Below, one piece after another: positions 17,174 through 23,742 of a stretch of 26,714 nt of DNA. The notes beneath the pieces were generated by a model, which had not been told where the DNA came from, did not search any database, and saw nothing but the letters and a program-made list of their open reading frames with translations. The DNA comes from a virus: positions 1-26,714 of IMG/VR virus record IMGVR_UViG_3300032086_001528; one strand, given 5' to 3'. Made by a program: the position numbers and the translations under genes. Every line of letters begins with the position of its first letter. Position 1 is the stretch's first letter.

Positions 17174-17295
17174 CAGGAAGAAAGTGTAGTTACGGACATG
17201 TTGTCAGACTCTTCTTTTTTTTTAGCAGGTGCTTTTTTAGCAGGTGCTTTAGGTTCAGCAGGACGCTGAGTTTCTTCGTAGGGTCGTACTGTCAT
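17173..17295 (-). CDS. Small Lys/Ala/Pro-rich protein, 40 aa
   Basis: The gene begins in a TAATG overlap with the hli stop and ends in a TGATG overlap with the next gene, so translation is probably coupled. The product starts MTVRPYEETQRPAEP, contains two tandem copies of KAPAK/KAPAKK encoded by near-identical 15-nt units, and ends SVTTLSS. Such Lys-Ala-Pro tails occur in nucleic-acid-binding proteins, but I recognise no family. A run of nine A residues lies in the coding sequence. The overlapping start and stop on both sides are the main evidence that it is real. Confidence 0.65.
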   Translation of the reverse strand: MTVRPYEETQRPAEPKAPAKKAPAKKKEESDNMSVTTLSS

Positions 17296-17486
17296 TACCA
17301 AATACCAGGAATAATTTGACCAGTCAATGCATAAGCGCCCAGAGCAGCCATGACGCCCAGCATCGCGAGACGACCATTAAGCTTTTCAGCCTTTTCATTG
17401 TGGGTTTCAGTCACATCCATAATTGTCATAGGTGGTTCTTTTGCGTAGATGTTTGTGCGACCGCCGTCTTCAGTAATAGTTGTCAT
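17295..17486 (-). CDS. hli: High-light-inducible protein (Hli, one-helix chlorophyll-binding)
   Basis: This 63-aa protein has the diagnostic chlorophyll a/b-binding helix EKLNGRLAMLGVMAALGAYA followed by LTGQIIPGIW. The ExxNGRxAMxG motif supplies the chlorophyll ligands. Hli proteins sit in thylakoid membranes, bind chlorophyll and carotenoid, and protect photosystem II during assembly and light stress, which complements phage-made D1. The N-terminal 28 residues are variable and soluble. The start overlaps the scaffold stop (ATGA) and the stop overlaps the next start (TAATG). It lies between scaffold and psbA, the usual place in marine cyanopodoviruses. Confidence 0.97.
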   Translation of the reverse strand: MTTITEDGGRTNIYAKEPPMTIMDVTETHNEKAEKLNGRLAMLGVMAALGAYALTGQIIPGIW

Positions 17487-18259
17487 CGGAAGGTCACATC
17501 AGATCGTTCAAGTTTTTCAAGGACGTCGTTGCGGTAAGCAGGGTCACGGTCATACCGTGGATCAGCAATAGCAGAGACAACTTCTTCCTGACTACGGAAG
17601 ACATCACTACTATTGTTGGCAGCTTTACCAGTCAGCATTCGTCCTTCAAATCCATTAGCAGAATCGTATTTTGCTTTAAGACCATCAACCATCATCTGGA
17701 TCACGTCAGTGTTACCAGTAGAGATGATGTCGTCGTAGGCTTCGATCTGTGATTCGGACAGGTTGGTGGTAGCCCAGTTGATTACTTTGTCGTACTCAGC
17801 TTCACCACCAACAGAATTCTTGATGGTATTAATATCGTTGTCAGAAAGTTCAACTGGCTCAGCAGCTTCAGCCTGAGGTGCATTGGCTTGCATCTCCATG
17901 TATGCCTGGACAAGGTCTTGGCTGCTCATCTCTGAGAACTTAGACATCATGTCTTCAGACAGCTCACCCTTCTCTGCATACTCAGCAGATGCATCAGTGA
18001 TCAAAGACTGGGCAGGAGAGACTTCAGGAGCTTCCTCTTCGGAAGGCTCAGCTTCTCCCTGCTCTTCTTCAGAACCTTCACCAAGTTTCTTTTGAAGTTC
18101 GACGTACGCTTTTTCAAGGTCTGCGGCTGACTTATATTTACCAGCCAGCAATTGTTCTTGTTGTTCTTTAAGCTCCTGACCTACCTGAAGTGAATCCTGT
18201 TCTTCTTCAGACAGTACTTCAGCTTCAGGGGTGGGATCGTAGGAAAGTGTTTCTGCCAT
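17483..18259 (-). CDS. Capsid assembly scaffolding protein (T7 gp9-like)
   Basis: This 258-aa, strongly acidic, helical protein follows the portal gene, as gp9 does in T7. The N-terminus is Glu/Ser/Pro-rich (LSYDPTPEAEVLSEEEQDSL), followed by a Gln/Glu/Lys helical segment (KSAADLEKAYVELQKKLGEG). The C-terminal portion has the arrangement usual for phage scaffolds that bind capsid protein (DPRYDRDPAYRNDVLEKLER). It should direct procapsid assembly and then leave the head. It overlaps portal by one base (TAATG) and hli by four (ATGA). Confidence 0.9.
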   Translation of the reverse strand: MAETLSYDPTPEAEVLSEEEQDSLQVGQELKEQQEQLLAGKYKSAADLEKAYVELQKKLGEGSEEEQGEAEPSEEEAPEVSPAQSLITDASAEYAEKGELSEDMMSKFSEMSSQDLVQAYMEMQANAPQAEAAEPVELSDNDINTIKNSVGGEAEYDKVINWATTNLSESQIEAYDDIISTGNTDVIQMMVDGLKAKYDSANGFEGRMLTGKAANNSSDVFRSQEEVVSAIADPRYDRDPAYRNDVLEKLERSDVTFR

Positions 18260-19806
18260 TATTCAGTAGGTTGTTCTTCGGGTTGACCCATCATGGCTTG
18301 TTCAGCCATTGGTGTTTTTGCAAGTTGACCAGCCTGACCAACCAACGATTGACCAATCTGATCTTGCTGTTGTTGCTGCATCTCTTGTGCTATCTGCTCT
18401 TCAGTCTTAATTAGGTTGAGAGCATCGATGCCTTGTGCAGCAGCCAAACGCTTAATGACTTCAGAAGGATTGATGTACTTCATCAACGCTTCAGGTCCAA
18501 GTGTCTGTGCAATCGTACCCATGAAGTTTGCAAGACTTTCTCTGTCTTGACCACGACCCAATGCATTCACACCAGCAACAATCTGTGGTCGTACAAACTC
18601 CTTTGGAATTTTGGGTAACTGTCCATTCCTTTGCAGAACCATCATGGTCCTGTTCAGGTATGGCACAAGGAACTCAACGGTCAGCAGACTGAAGAGACCA
18701 CCAAGCTGTTGCTCTAGTTCGAGCTGTGTGAGGCGTACCTCTTCAGCAGTGGTTCGTTCTGACTGACGGATGTTGAGTTGCAGGAAGGCTTCACCAATAC
18801 GACGTTCAATCTGCTGAGCCATGTTGGCAGCAGTAGCGAAGTCGGCTGTCTTACCAACCTGTACGACAGACACATCATCAGGTCGTCCCTGAATGATGGC
18901 ACCGTTGCCAGCCTTAGCCAGTGAACCTGGCTTGGTAGTGCTAGATGGTGACACCATAAACACAACCTTTGCAGCAGCTGCACTGCCTTCGATGAGTGCC
19001 TGGCTAAGTGAGTCAAGTGCACGGAAGTCACCAAGGAATTCCTCAACGCGACCCCTGCCGTAGTCTTCACCATCAACAGTGTTGAAGCGAAGAGGCAGCC
19101 AAGGACTTGCATTCTTAGGAGCGGTGCTACGGCTACCAGGGATGACCTTGTCAAAGACCTCCTGGTGCCACACCCAGCGGCCACTCTCTAGCTTGACATG
19201 GGTATAGACATCGCACTCTTTTTCGTTGCTCTGAGAGTCATCTACGACACTCTCGTCGTCGTAACCAATCTCACCTAGCAACTCTTTACTGATCATTTCT
19301 TTCGTAACGATCTCAAGAACATTGCCGTTGCCGTCACGGTTAATAACAAACCGATTCAGTGGAAAGTTCTTTAGACCATCTTTGCCCATAAAAATAAGAG
19401 CGTTACCAGAGACAATCAAATGCTTGATTGCTTGGTGTACTACAACGCGGTCATTAGAAGCGGCGATGTAATCCATGATGGTCCGCTCAATTTTGCTGAA
19501 CGAAAGGTCCAGCTCACTGCGGATCTCTGGGGAATCCATCTCACCCAACTTATCGTCACGTACCTGTAGCTTGAAGAAGGAAGTCTGGGGTGGTAACAAC
19601 GCCAGCATCAGTTTGGATGCAAGCGTTACAACAGCTTTGGCTCCCACGGACTGCCAAGGAAGAGGCAGTCGCTTGCGGGAGTTAACTGATGAAGTGTCTT
19701 CAGTGAGCAGGTACGGCAACGTCAGCTCAGAACAATCAACAGCAGTACTCAAGAACGAGTTGCGGTGTGAAGAGAGCCGGTCGTAGCACATACGTGCACT
19801 AGACAT
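18259..19806 (-). CDS. Portal protein (T7 gp8-like head-tail connector)
   Basis: This 515-aa protein aligns along its length with T7 gp8 (536 aa). Shared blocks include LPWQSVGAKAVVTLASKLML followed by ALLPPQTSFFKL, VYTHVKLESGRWVW, GRVEEFLGDFRALDSLSQAL and RTTAEEVRLTQLELEQQLGG. The C-terminus is Gln-rich (QEMQQQQQDQIGQ), as in T7. Twelve copies form the ring through which DNA is packaged and ejected. The start has the best ribosome-binding site in the window (GGAGGT, 4 nt before ATG) and overlaps the upstream gene by 8 nt. Confidence 0.97.
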   Translation of the reverse strand: MSSARMCYDRLSSHRNSFLSTAVDCSELTLPYLLTEDTSSVNSRKRLPLPWQSVGAKAVVTLASKLMLALLPPQTSFFKLQVRDDKLGEMDSPEIRSELDLSFSKIERTIMDYIAASNDRVVVHQAIKHLIVSGNALIFMGKDGLKNFPLNRFVINRDGNGNVLEIVTKEMISKELLGEIGYDDESVVDDSQSNEKECDVYTHVKLESGRWVWHQEVFDKVIPGSRSTAPKNASPWLPLRFNTVDGEDYGRGRVEEFLGDFRALDSLSQALIEGSAAAAKVVFMVSPSSTTKPGSLAKAGNGAIIQGRPDDVSVVQVGKTADFATAANMAQQIERRIGEAFLQLNIRQSERTTAEEVRLTQLELEQQLGGLFSLLTVEFLVPYLNRTMMVLQRNGQLPKIPKEFVRPQIVAGVNALGRGQDRESLANFMGTIAQTLGPEALMKYINPSEVIKRLAAAQGIDALNLIKTEEQIAQEMQQQQQDQIGQSLVGQAGQLAKTPMAEQAMMGQPEEQPTE

Positions 19807-20053
19807 TTAGACCTCCAGTATTACCACCACCTTGAGGTGTGTTCAGAGGGATCTTCAGTGAGTCAGTACCTTTACGTGCACGGACATCAGCTGATTTCTT
19901 TCGACCATACTGAACATTTGGCTTGGTCTTTTCTTCCGCTTCAAGCTTTTTAGTTTGTTGTGGAAGAGGCTTAGGTGCTTCCGGCGGCGGCGGTGTTGGC
20001 GGTGGAGGAGCAGGAGGTTTAACTTCAGGAGGTTTAGGTTGATTAAAGCACAT
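19799..20053 (-). CDS. Proline-rich virion or assembly protein (T7 gp7.3-like)
   Basis: The product is 84 aa from the ATG at 20053, which overlaps the upstream stop as TAATG; an upstream in-frame start would add nine residues but lies inside the previous gene. It begins MCFNQPKPPEVKPPAPPPPT, continues through a Pro/Lys/Glu-rich segment, and ends KGTDSLKIPLNTPQGGGNTG-GLNV. The C-terminus, with a basic patch, a short beta-like stretch and a Gly-rich end in G(L/I)N(V/I), matches T7 gp7.3, a minor virion protein linked to tail assembly and host adsorption. Its position just before portal agrees. The protein is probably disordered. Confidence 0.75.
   Translation of the reverse strand: MCFNQPKPPEVKPPAPPPPTPPPPEAPKPLPQQTKKLEAEEKTKPNVQYGRKKSADVRARKGTDSLKIPLNTPQGGGNTGGLNV
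19811..19816 (-). promoter_or_regulatory. Strong Shine-Dalgarno site for the portal gene
   Basis: GGAGGT lies 4 nt upstream of the portal ATG and inside the end of the preceding gene. Most other genes here lack a recognisable site and rely on stop-start overlap, so this one stands out and supports the chosen portal start. Confidence 0.7.
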
Positions 20054-20235
20054 TAGAATTGCATTCGTTGTTTGAACCATTCGACGACATGACGTTGTCC
20101 AGCTCTATACATGAGCTGGCTTAGGTCATCGCCAGGAGTGGGATTAACAGGTGGAAAGATCTCTTCAAGTTCTTCGTATATCTGCTCAAGGTTTGGTCCG
20201 AGGATTGCCTCAAGCGTATTGGGGGAGGTTGACAT
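20053..20235 (-). CDS. Conserved-looking small protein, 60 aa, function unknown
   Basis: The product begins MSTSPNTLEAILGPNLEQIY and has an acidic helical first half (EELEEIF), a Pro-rich turn and a second helix DLSQLMYRAGQRHVVEWFKQ. The MYRAGQRxVVEW stretch resembles a motif I associate with small phage proteins between replication and head genes, but I know no function. A longer form starting at 20304 is possible on paper; I prefer 20235 because the extra residues lie entirely in RNR small-subunit coding sequence and look like a frame shadow. It overlaps the RNR small-subunit end by 26 nt and the next gene by one base. Confidence 0.7.
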   Translation of the reverse strand: MSTSPNTLEAILGPNLEQIYEELEEIFPPVNPTPGDDLSQLMYRAGQRHVVEWFKQRMQF

Positions 20236-20923
20236 TTGAATGTTCAAAGAAAGCTGGCATCCGAGCTGCTTTTGTTTCAGCAAGCTGAGGAGCTTTGCCC
20301 TCATACATCAGCCGATCACTGGATTCCAACCAAAATTTTTTGCTTAGATATTTATCAGTGTGCTCACCGAGAGGTTGCATCACCCAATTGATAGTTGCCT
20401 TCCTGAGTTTATCAAGAGAAGGACTGATGTTATACCCCAGCTCAGTATGAACCAGACTATTGGTAGCCACATGAATTTGTTCATCTCGACTAATATCAGC
20501 AGATACAGTTCTCATACCAGCGTCACCATTAAAGCGAAAGAATGGTAGAAGAACGAAGAAGATTGCACGTTCGGCCACCAATGCTTTGGTGATCGTGTGA
20601 TCAGGATGTGCCTCCCACGCGGACTTAAGCCGTAGGGCTTCAGCTTCAGCTTGTTCATCAACGCCGTAAGCATTGGCGATGTAACTAAGTGCGAGGTCGT
20701 GGTTCTCTTCGTCTTTGACATTGGACCCCAGAATCTCCCGTGCAGCGCTTGGTACTTCAGAGGCGAGGGCATCAGTAATAAAATCTCCCACAGGTAGTTC
20801 CATATGCCTTAATGCAAGTGCACGGAGGATCGCTTCCTCCGCACCTTCTTTGCATGTACCGGCAGTTGTCTGGACCGGAGTCCATTTTCTTTTTCGATTG
20901 ATTAGTTTTTCGTACGGATTCAT
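20210..20923 (-). CDS. nrdB: Ribonucleotide reductase small (beta) subunit, ferritin-like, lacking the radical tyrosine
   Basis: This 237-aa gene overlaps the RNR large-subunit stop as ATGA. It has the ferritin-like metal-site pattern of class I RNR small subunits: EExxH-type motif DEENHDLALSYI (E72, H75), a lone Glu in TKALVAERAIFFVLLPFF (E118), and RDEQIHVATN (E148, H151). The first carboxylate ligand could not be placed with certainty. The radical-bearing Tyr of E. coli R2 lies four residues after the first ligand His; here that position is Leu79, so a standard tyrosyl radical is not possible. A Tyr is the penultimate residue (NLPQYA). It is much shorter than E. coli R2 (about 375 aa). Subclass assignment needs a proper alignment. 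Confidence 0.82.
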   Translation of the reverse strand: MNPYEKLINRKRKWTPVQTTAGTCKEGAEEAILRALALRHMELPVGDFITDALASEVPSAAREILGSNVKDEENHDLALSYIANAYGVDEQAEAEALRLKSAWEAHPDHTITKALVAERAIFFVLLPFFRFNGDAGMRTVSADISRDEQIHVATNSLVHTELGYNISPSLDKLRKATINWVMQPLGEHTDKYLSKKFWLESSDRLMYEGKAPQLAETKAARMPAFFEHSNVNLPQYA

Positions 20924-22311
20924 TCTTGACAGTCACATTGAGGTTCATCAGTTAGCTCCTCATTGATTAGGCTGGCAAGATAGTCTTCGACTTCAGTCTC
21001 TTCTAAGGCTGCATAAGCACTGGACTTATCTTGCACATCGCCCATCACTTGAAGCGAGTAATAAAGGGAGGTTTGCGGTGACGCCAACCACTCTTCGATA
21101 AAGGCGTTGTCGTAGGTGACAACATCACTCCAACTGTTGAAGCTATACCCGTGAAGAAGTCCCGTGCGGTTGAGCAAGGTCATGATGCCGTCGGCAACAC
21201 GCTTGTAGTTTTCCCAACCGACTTCACTAGCGATCTCTACATCGCCATAGTTATATGTTTGTACACCGAACGTGCCGCTGTCGCGGTCAACCGTCCGGCT
21301 AATAGGTGGTGCAATCTCAGGTGTAGCAGTGAAACCATCAACGTCCTTTGAGCGATAGCTACAAGACGCTGTGGGAGCAATAGCAAAGGCACGGACCATG
21401 TTGTGTACACGTGCAATGCCAGCCGCTTGTTCAATGCCAGAGGCAATAGCTACAACCAACTCATAAGCAGGAGTTCGTACTGTATTGCCGTTGTTGTAGT
21501 CCTCAAGAGCTACACCAAACTGTTCGTAAGTTACGCCGTACCGCCGTAGAAGATTGGCAAGTCCGAGCATTCCGAGTCCGACTTGTCGGTCGGTTTCGCT
21601 GGGCAGATATTCTCCTGAATCGCCGACGCCAGTTCGACCATGGAGTTTGCACAGTTCGGACATCCCTTCAGCAAAAGCTCTTGGAATGTCGTCATATTCA
21701 CAGGCAGAGAGATTGACATGCTGTAAAAGGCAGGTTCCCCGAGACGGCAGGTACACCTCAAGACAAACGTTTCCTCGAATTCGTTTTCCATCGTTGTCGT
21801 ACTTAACTTTGTTTAGCCAGATGTCACCCGACTTGATTCCGTAAAGGAGGTCCTCCTTAAACGAACACCCCTTCCACCATTCGGCGGTGATGTTGATGCA
21901 TCGTTTGACCCACGGCAACTCGGATCGAGGAGCGAGAATAAAGTCACGAGCATCAGGGTGGGATAAATCAAGGTGACAAACAATCGCACCATTCCGATAG
22001 GTCCCACCACGACGGAGGATCTCATTTAGTGTCGAATAGATTTTTGCAAAGGAGACGGGTCCGCTAGCAATGAGCTTGTCATTTCCTTTTGTTGATTCCG
22101 TTCCTTTGGGTCGCAGTTTCGACAGGTGGATCGCGCAGCCTGCTCCATTTCGTAGAGCATGACTAGCAAATTTCCAGCTTGCTTCAATTCCATTGGGACC
22201 CTCCATTGAGTCTTCAACAGTGAACACCGTGCACGACACCGGTAGCCTGGACGTTGGGTTATCCATCCAAGATTGGACACGTCCCGTGCGAGAAATATAT
22301 GAGGTGGTCAT
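20920..22311 (-). CDS. nrdA: Ribonucleotide reductase large (alpha) subunit, class I type
   Basis: This 463-aa protein reduces ribonucleotides to deoxyribonucleotides for phage DNA synthesis. Catalytic positions are recognisable: the first active-site Cys in RLPVSCTVF (C27); NVCLEVYLPS with Asn181, the radical Cys183 and Glu185; and the second redox Cys in GTCLLQHVNL (C194). Two features mark it as class I rather than class II: the adjacent tyrosines that relay the radical (SLYYSL, Y417-Y418) and a C-terminal redox Cys pair (QCDCQE). The following gene is a matching small subunit. The N-terminal ATP-cone is absent, so overall activity control by dATP is probably lost. Cyanopodovirus enzymes of this type were long labelled class II and later reassigned. 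The start overlaps mazG as ATGA. Confidence 0.93.
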   Translation of the reverse strand: MTTSYISRTGRVQSWMDNPTSRLPVSCTVFTVEDSMEGPNGIEASWKFASHALRNGAGCAIHLSKLRPKGTESTKGNDKLIASGPVSFAKIYSTLNEILRRGGTYRNGAIVCHLDLSHPDARDFILAPRSELPWVKRCINITAEWWKGCSFKEDLLYGIKSGDIWLNKVKYDNDGKRIRGNVCLEVYLPSRGTCLLQHVNLSACEYDDIPRAFAEGMSELCKLHGRTGVGDSGEYLPSETDRQVGLGMLGLANLLRRYGVTYEQFGVALEDYNNGNTVRTPAYELVVAIASGIEQAAGIARVHNMVRAFAIAPTASCSYRSKDVDGFTATPEIAPPISRTVDRDSGTFGVQTYNYGDVEIASEVGWENYKRVADGIMTLLNRTGLLHGYSFNSWSDVVTYDNAFIEEWLASPQTSLYYSLQVMGDVQDKSSAYAALEETEVEDYLASLINEELTDEPQCDCQE

Positions 22312-22691
22312 GGATTAACTAGATCGTTCAATACAGGTGGTTGATAATTAGGTCCCTTCAGGACTTTGCCGTCAACACGACGGATAGGTGTGCCATCCAA
22401 ACCAAGCTTGGACATGTTTGATTTATGGACACGGTCTAGTGCTTCCTCTAGATCCCATTCCATGTTTTCTGCATACTGAAAGCAGACATAGACAAGATCT
22501 GCCAGCTCTTTCAGTTCGTTTTCGTAGGGTTCATTGTGAAATGCATTACGGAACTCTTGGTATTCCTCATCGATCAAAGTCAGTTGCATAGTCCGGTTCT
22601 CCGAACTGTTCTGGATCCCATAGGCTGAACGGAATTGTATTGCTTGATCGCTCAGACTGTTCGAGGTGCAATGTTGTGTGGTGGAGTTCAT
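22308..22691 (-). CDS. mazG: MazG-like nucleoside triphosphate pyrophosphohydrolase
   Basis: The 127-aa product has the all-alpha NTP-PPase pattern: an N-terminal helix (DQAIQFRSAYGIQ), the metal-binding EEYQEF, then ELADLVYVCFQYAENM with the second acidic pair, and the C-terminal VHKSNMSKLGLDG common in phage MazG proteins. Such enzymes hydrolyse (d)NTPs to monophosphates, and cyanophage versions may alter alarmone or nucleotide pools. The start is uncertain. I chose the ATG at 22691 because it includes the first family helix; the longer form from 22778 adds residues that look like a shadow of the overlapping gene, and the ATG at 22589 would cut the helix off. The chosen start gives a long 125-nt overlap with the DUF3310 gene. 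It ends in an ATGA overlap with RNR. Confidence 0.85.
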   Translation of the reverse strand: MNSTTQHCTSNSLSDQAIQFRSAYGIQNSSENRTMQLTLIDEEYQEFRNAFHNEPYENELKELADLVYVCFQYAENMEWDLEEALDRVHKSNMSKLGLDGTPIRRVDGKVLKGPNYQPPVLNDLVNP

Positions 22692-22866
22692 TTTCAAGAT
22701 AATGGATAGCCTTCTTAAGGTCTTCAATCTCTGTGTGAATACTTTTGAAACCGGCTCGGCAAATATATTTAATAGCATTGCCTCGGTGATAACCTAAACC
22801 CTGATCTCTGATGAAGTCCCAGACTTCTATTTGACCTCGGGTGTAGTGGAGGGGTGATTCGGCCAC
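22567..22866 (-). CDS. DUF3310 protein (T7 gp1.7-like nucleotide kinase domain)
   Basis: The 99-aa product matches the DUF3310 pattern closely: SPLHYTRGQIEVWDFIRDQG, LGYHRGNAIKYICRAGFKS, then EIEDLKKAIHYLENEL. In T7 this domain is found in gp1.7, a nucleotide kinase acting on dTMP/dGMP, so a role in nucleotide metabolism is plausible but not shown for such a short protein. The start codon is GTG, which gives the conserved beginning and overlaps the NblA-like gene by 40 nt. The C-terminal 30 residues fall outside the domain and overlap mazG in another frame. Confidence 0.88.
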   Translation of the reverse strand: MAESPLHYTRGQIEVWDFIRDQGLGYHRGNAIKYICRAGFKSIHTEIEDLKKAIHYLENELHHTTLHLEQSERSSNTIPFSLWDPEQFGEPDYATDFDR

Positions 22867-23066
22867 TGTGTTACTAGATTGGATACGGTGTTAGCAAGGC
22901 AGAAGTTCTGCTTCTGCAACGCAAGAAAGATAGTGATGATGTCTTTCTTATCTGCTTCGGGAAGAAGATCCTCAAGCCTGCGTAGCTTGAAGCTCTGCTC
23001 CATCGTCAGATCTGTCACTGGCATCGGTGGGACACCAGGGTATGACTGATTGTTTGTCGAAGTCAT
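22827..23066 (-). CDS. nblA: Probable NblA-like phycobilisome degradation adaptor
   Basis: This 79-aa protein has a disordered N-terminus (about 19 residues, Pro-rich) followed by DLTMEQSFKLRRLEDLLPEA and a second helix DKKDIITIFLALQKQNFCLA with an amphipathic tail. The LTxEQxFxLR opening followed by a helix-turn-helix of about 60 residues is the hallmark arrangement of NblA (PF04485). NblA binds phycobiliproteins and brings them to the ClpC protease, dismantling the light-harvesting antenna. Known freshwater cyanophages carry nblA, and a marine phage form has been reported. The start could be 23066, 23024 or 23003; all lie within the end of the exonuclease gene, giving up to 95 nt of overlap. 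I rate family membership likely but unproven without a profile search. Confidence 0.65.
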   Translation of the reverse strand: MTSTNNQSYPGVPPMPVTDLTMEQSFKLRRLEDLLPEADKKDIITIFLALQKQNFCLANTVSNLVTQWPNHPSTTPEVK

Positions 23067-23742
23067 ATTCTTTGTTGGTAAGAATCTTTGCTAGTCGTGC
23101 ATTGATAAGTGCGTCGTCTTCAGTCAAGTCTTTGTCTGTGAACGCTTTAACTACTGTGTTCCAGCAGTAATCACACTCATCAAACAATGCAACAGCTCGC
23201 TTGATTCCAATACCAGGCACGCCGCTGTAGCCATCGGTCTGGTCACCAGCAAGTGTCTGAATTAGGTGCCATTGCCTGCCTTCTTCTTCAGTAATCTCGA
23301 CAAGCTCGTCCATGTTGAACAACTTGCCAGGGATTTGGCGCATGTCTTTGTCAGGAGAGACGATGACATTGCCTGGGTTGGCAGTGGCATAGATACCCAT
23401 GGCATCATCAGCTTCCAGCGTTGGCATACGAATAACTTCGTACTGCTTTGCTAGTTCTGAAATTACACGCCTGTAACCACAAGGCTTCTTTCTATTTCGA
23501 TGACCCTTGTAACTTGGATAAATTTTTTTCCTGAAATTTACAGAGTCACTAAAAAAGAGGATCATCTCCGGTACATCCCACATGAAGTGACCTTTGATCT
23601 TGGTCAGCTCACGTTGGACGTTTGTCATCGCCTCACTGAACTTGCTGACGACCATGATGACGTCGTCACCCCAGTCAATGTCTGTCTCAGCGCCTGCACA
23701 GGATTTATAGACAATGAAGTCAGCATCAATGAGTAGTTTCAT
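22972..23742 (-). CDS. 5'-3' exonuclease (T7 gp6-like, FEN/PIN family)
   Basis: This 256-aa nuclease shows the family acidic residues in order: MKLLIDADFIVY at the N-terminus, the basic arch region YPSYKGHRNRKK, EADDAMGIYA, VSPDKDMRQIPG, and AGDQTDGYSGVPGIGIKRAV with the helix-3-turn-helix DNA-binding loop. Gene 6 of T7 removes RNA primers and degrades host DNA to supply nucleotides. It directly follows the polymerase gene with an ATGA overlap, as in the T7 gene order. The C-terminal 30 residues are rich in Asp/Ala/Thr and overlap the NblA-like gene in another frame. Confidence 0.95.
   Translation of the reverse strand: MKLLIDADFIVYKSCAGAETDIDWGDDVIMVVSKFSEAMTNVQRELTKIKGHFMWDVPEMILFFSDSVNFRKKIYPSYKGHRNRKKPCGYRRVISELAKQYEVIRMPTLEADDAMGIYATANPGNVIVSPDKDMRQIPGKLFNMDELVEITEEEGRQWHLIQTLAGDQTDGYSGVPGIGIKRAVALFDECDYCWNTVVKAFTDKDLTEDDALINARLAKILTNKEYDFDKQSVIPWCPTDASDRSDDGAELQATQA

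Noticed and set aside
20236-20304. N-terminal extension of the 60-aa protein (start at 20304)
   Set aside because: The extra 23 residues are encoded entirely within the RNR small-subunit gene in a shifted frame and look like a shadow (Leu/Gln/Lys-rich).
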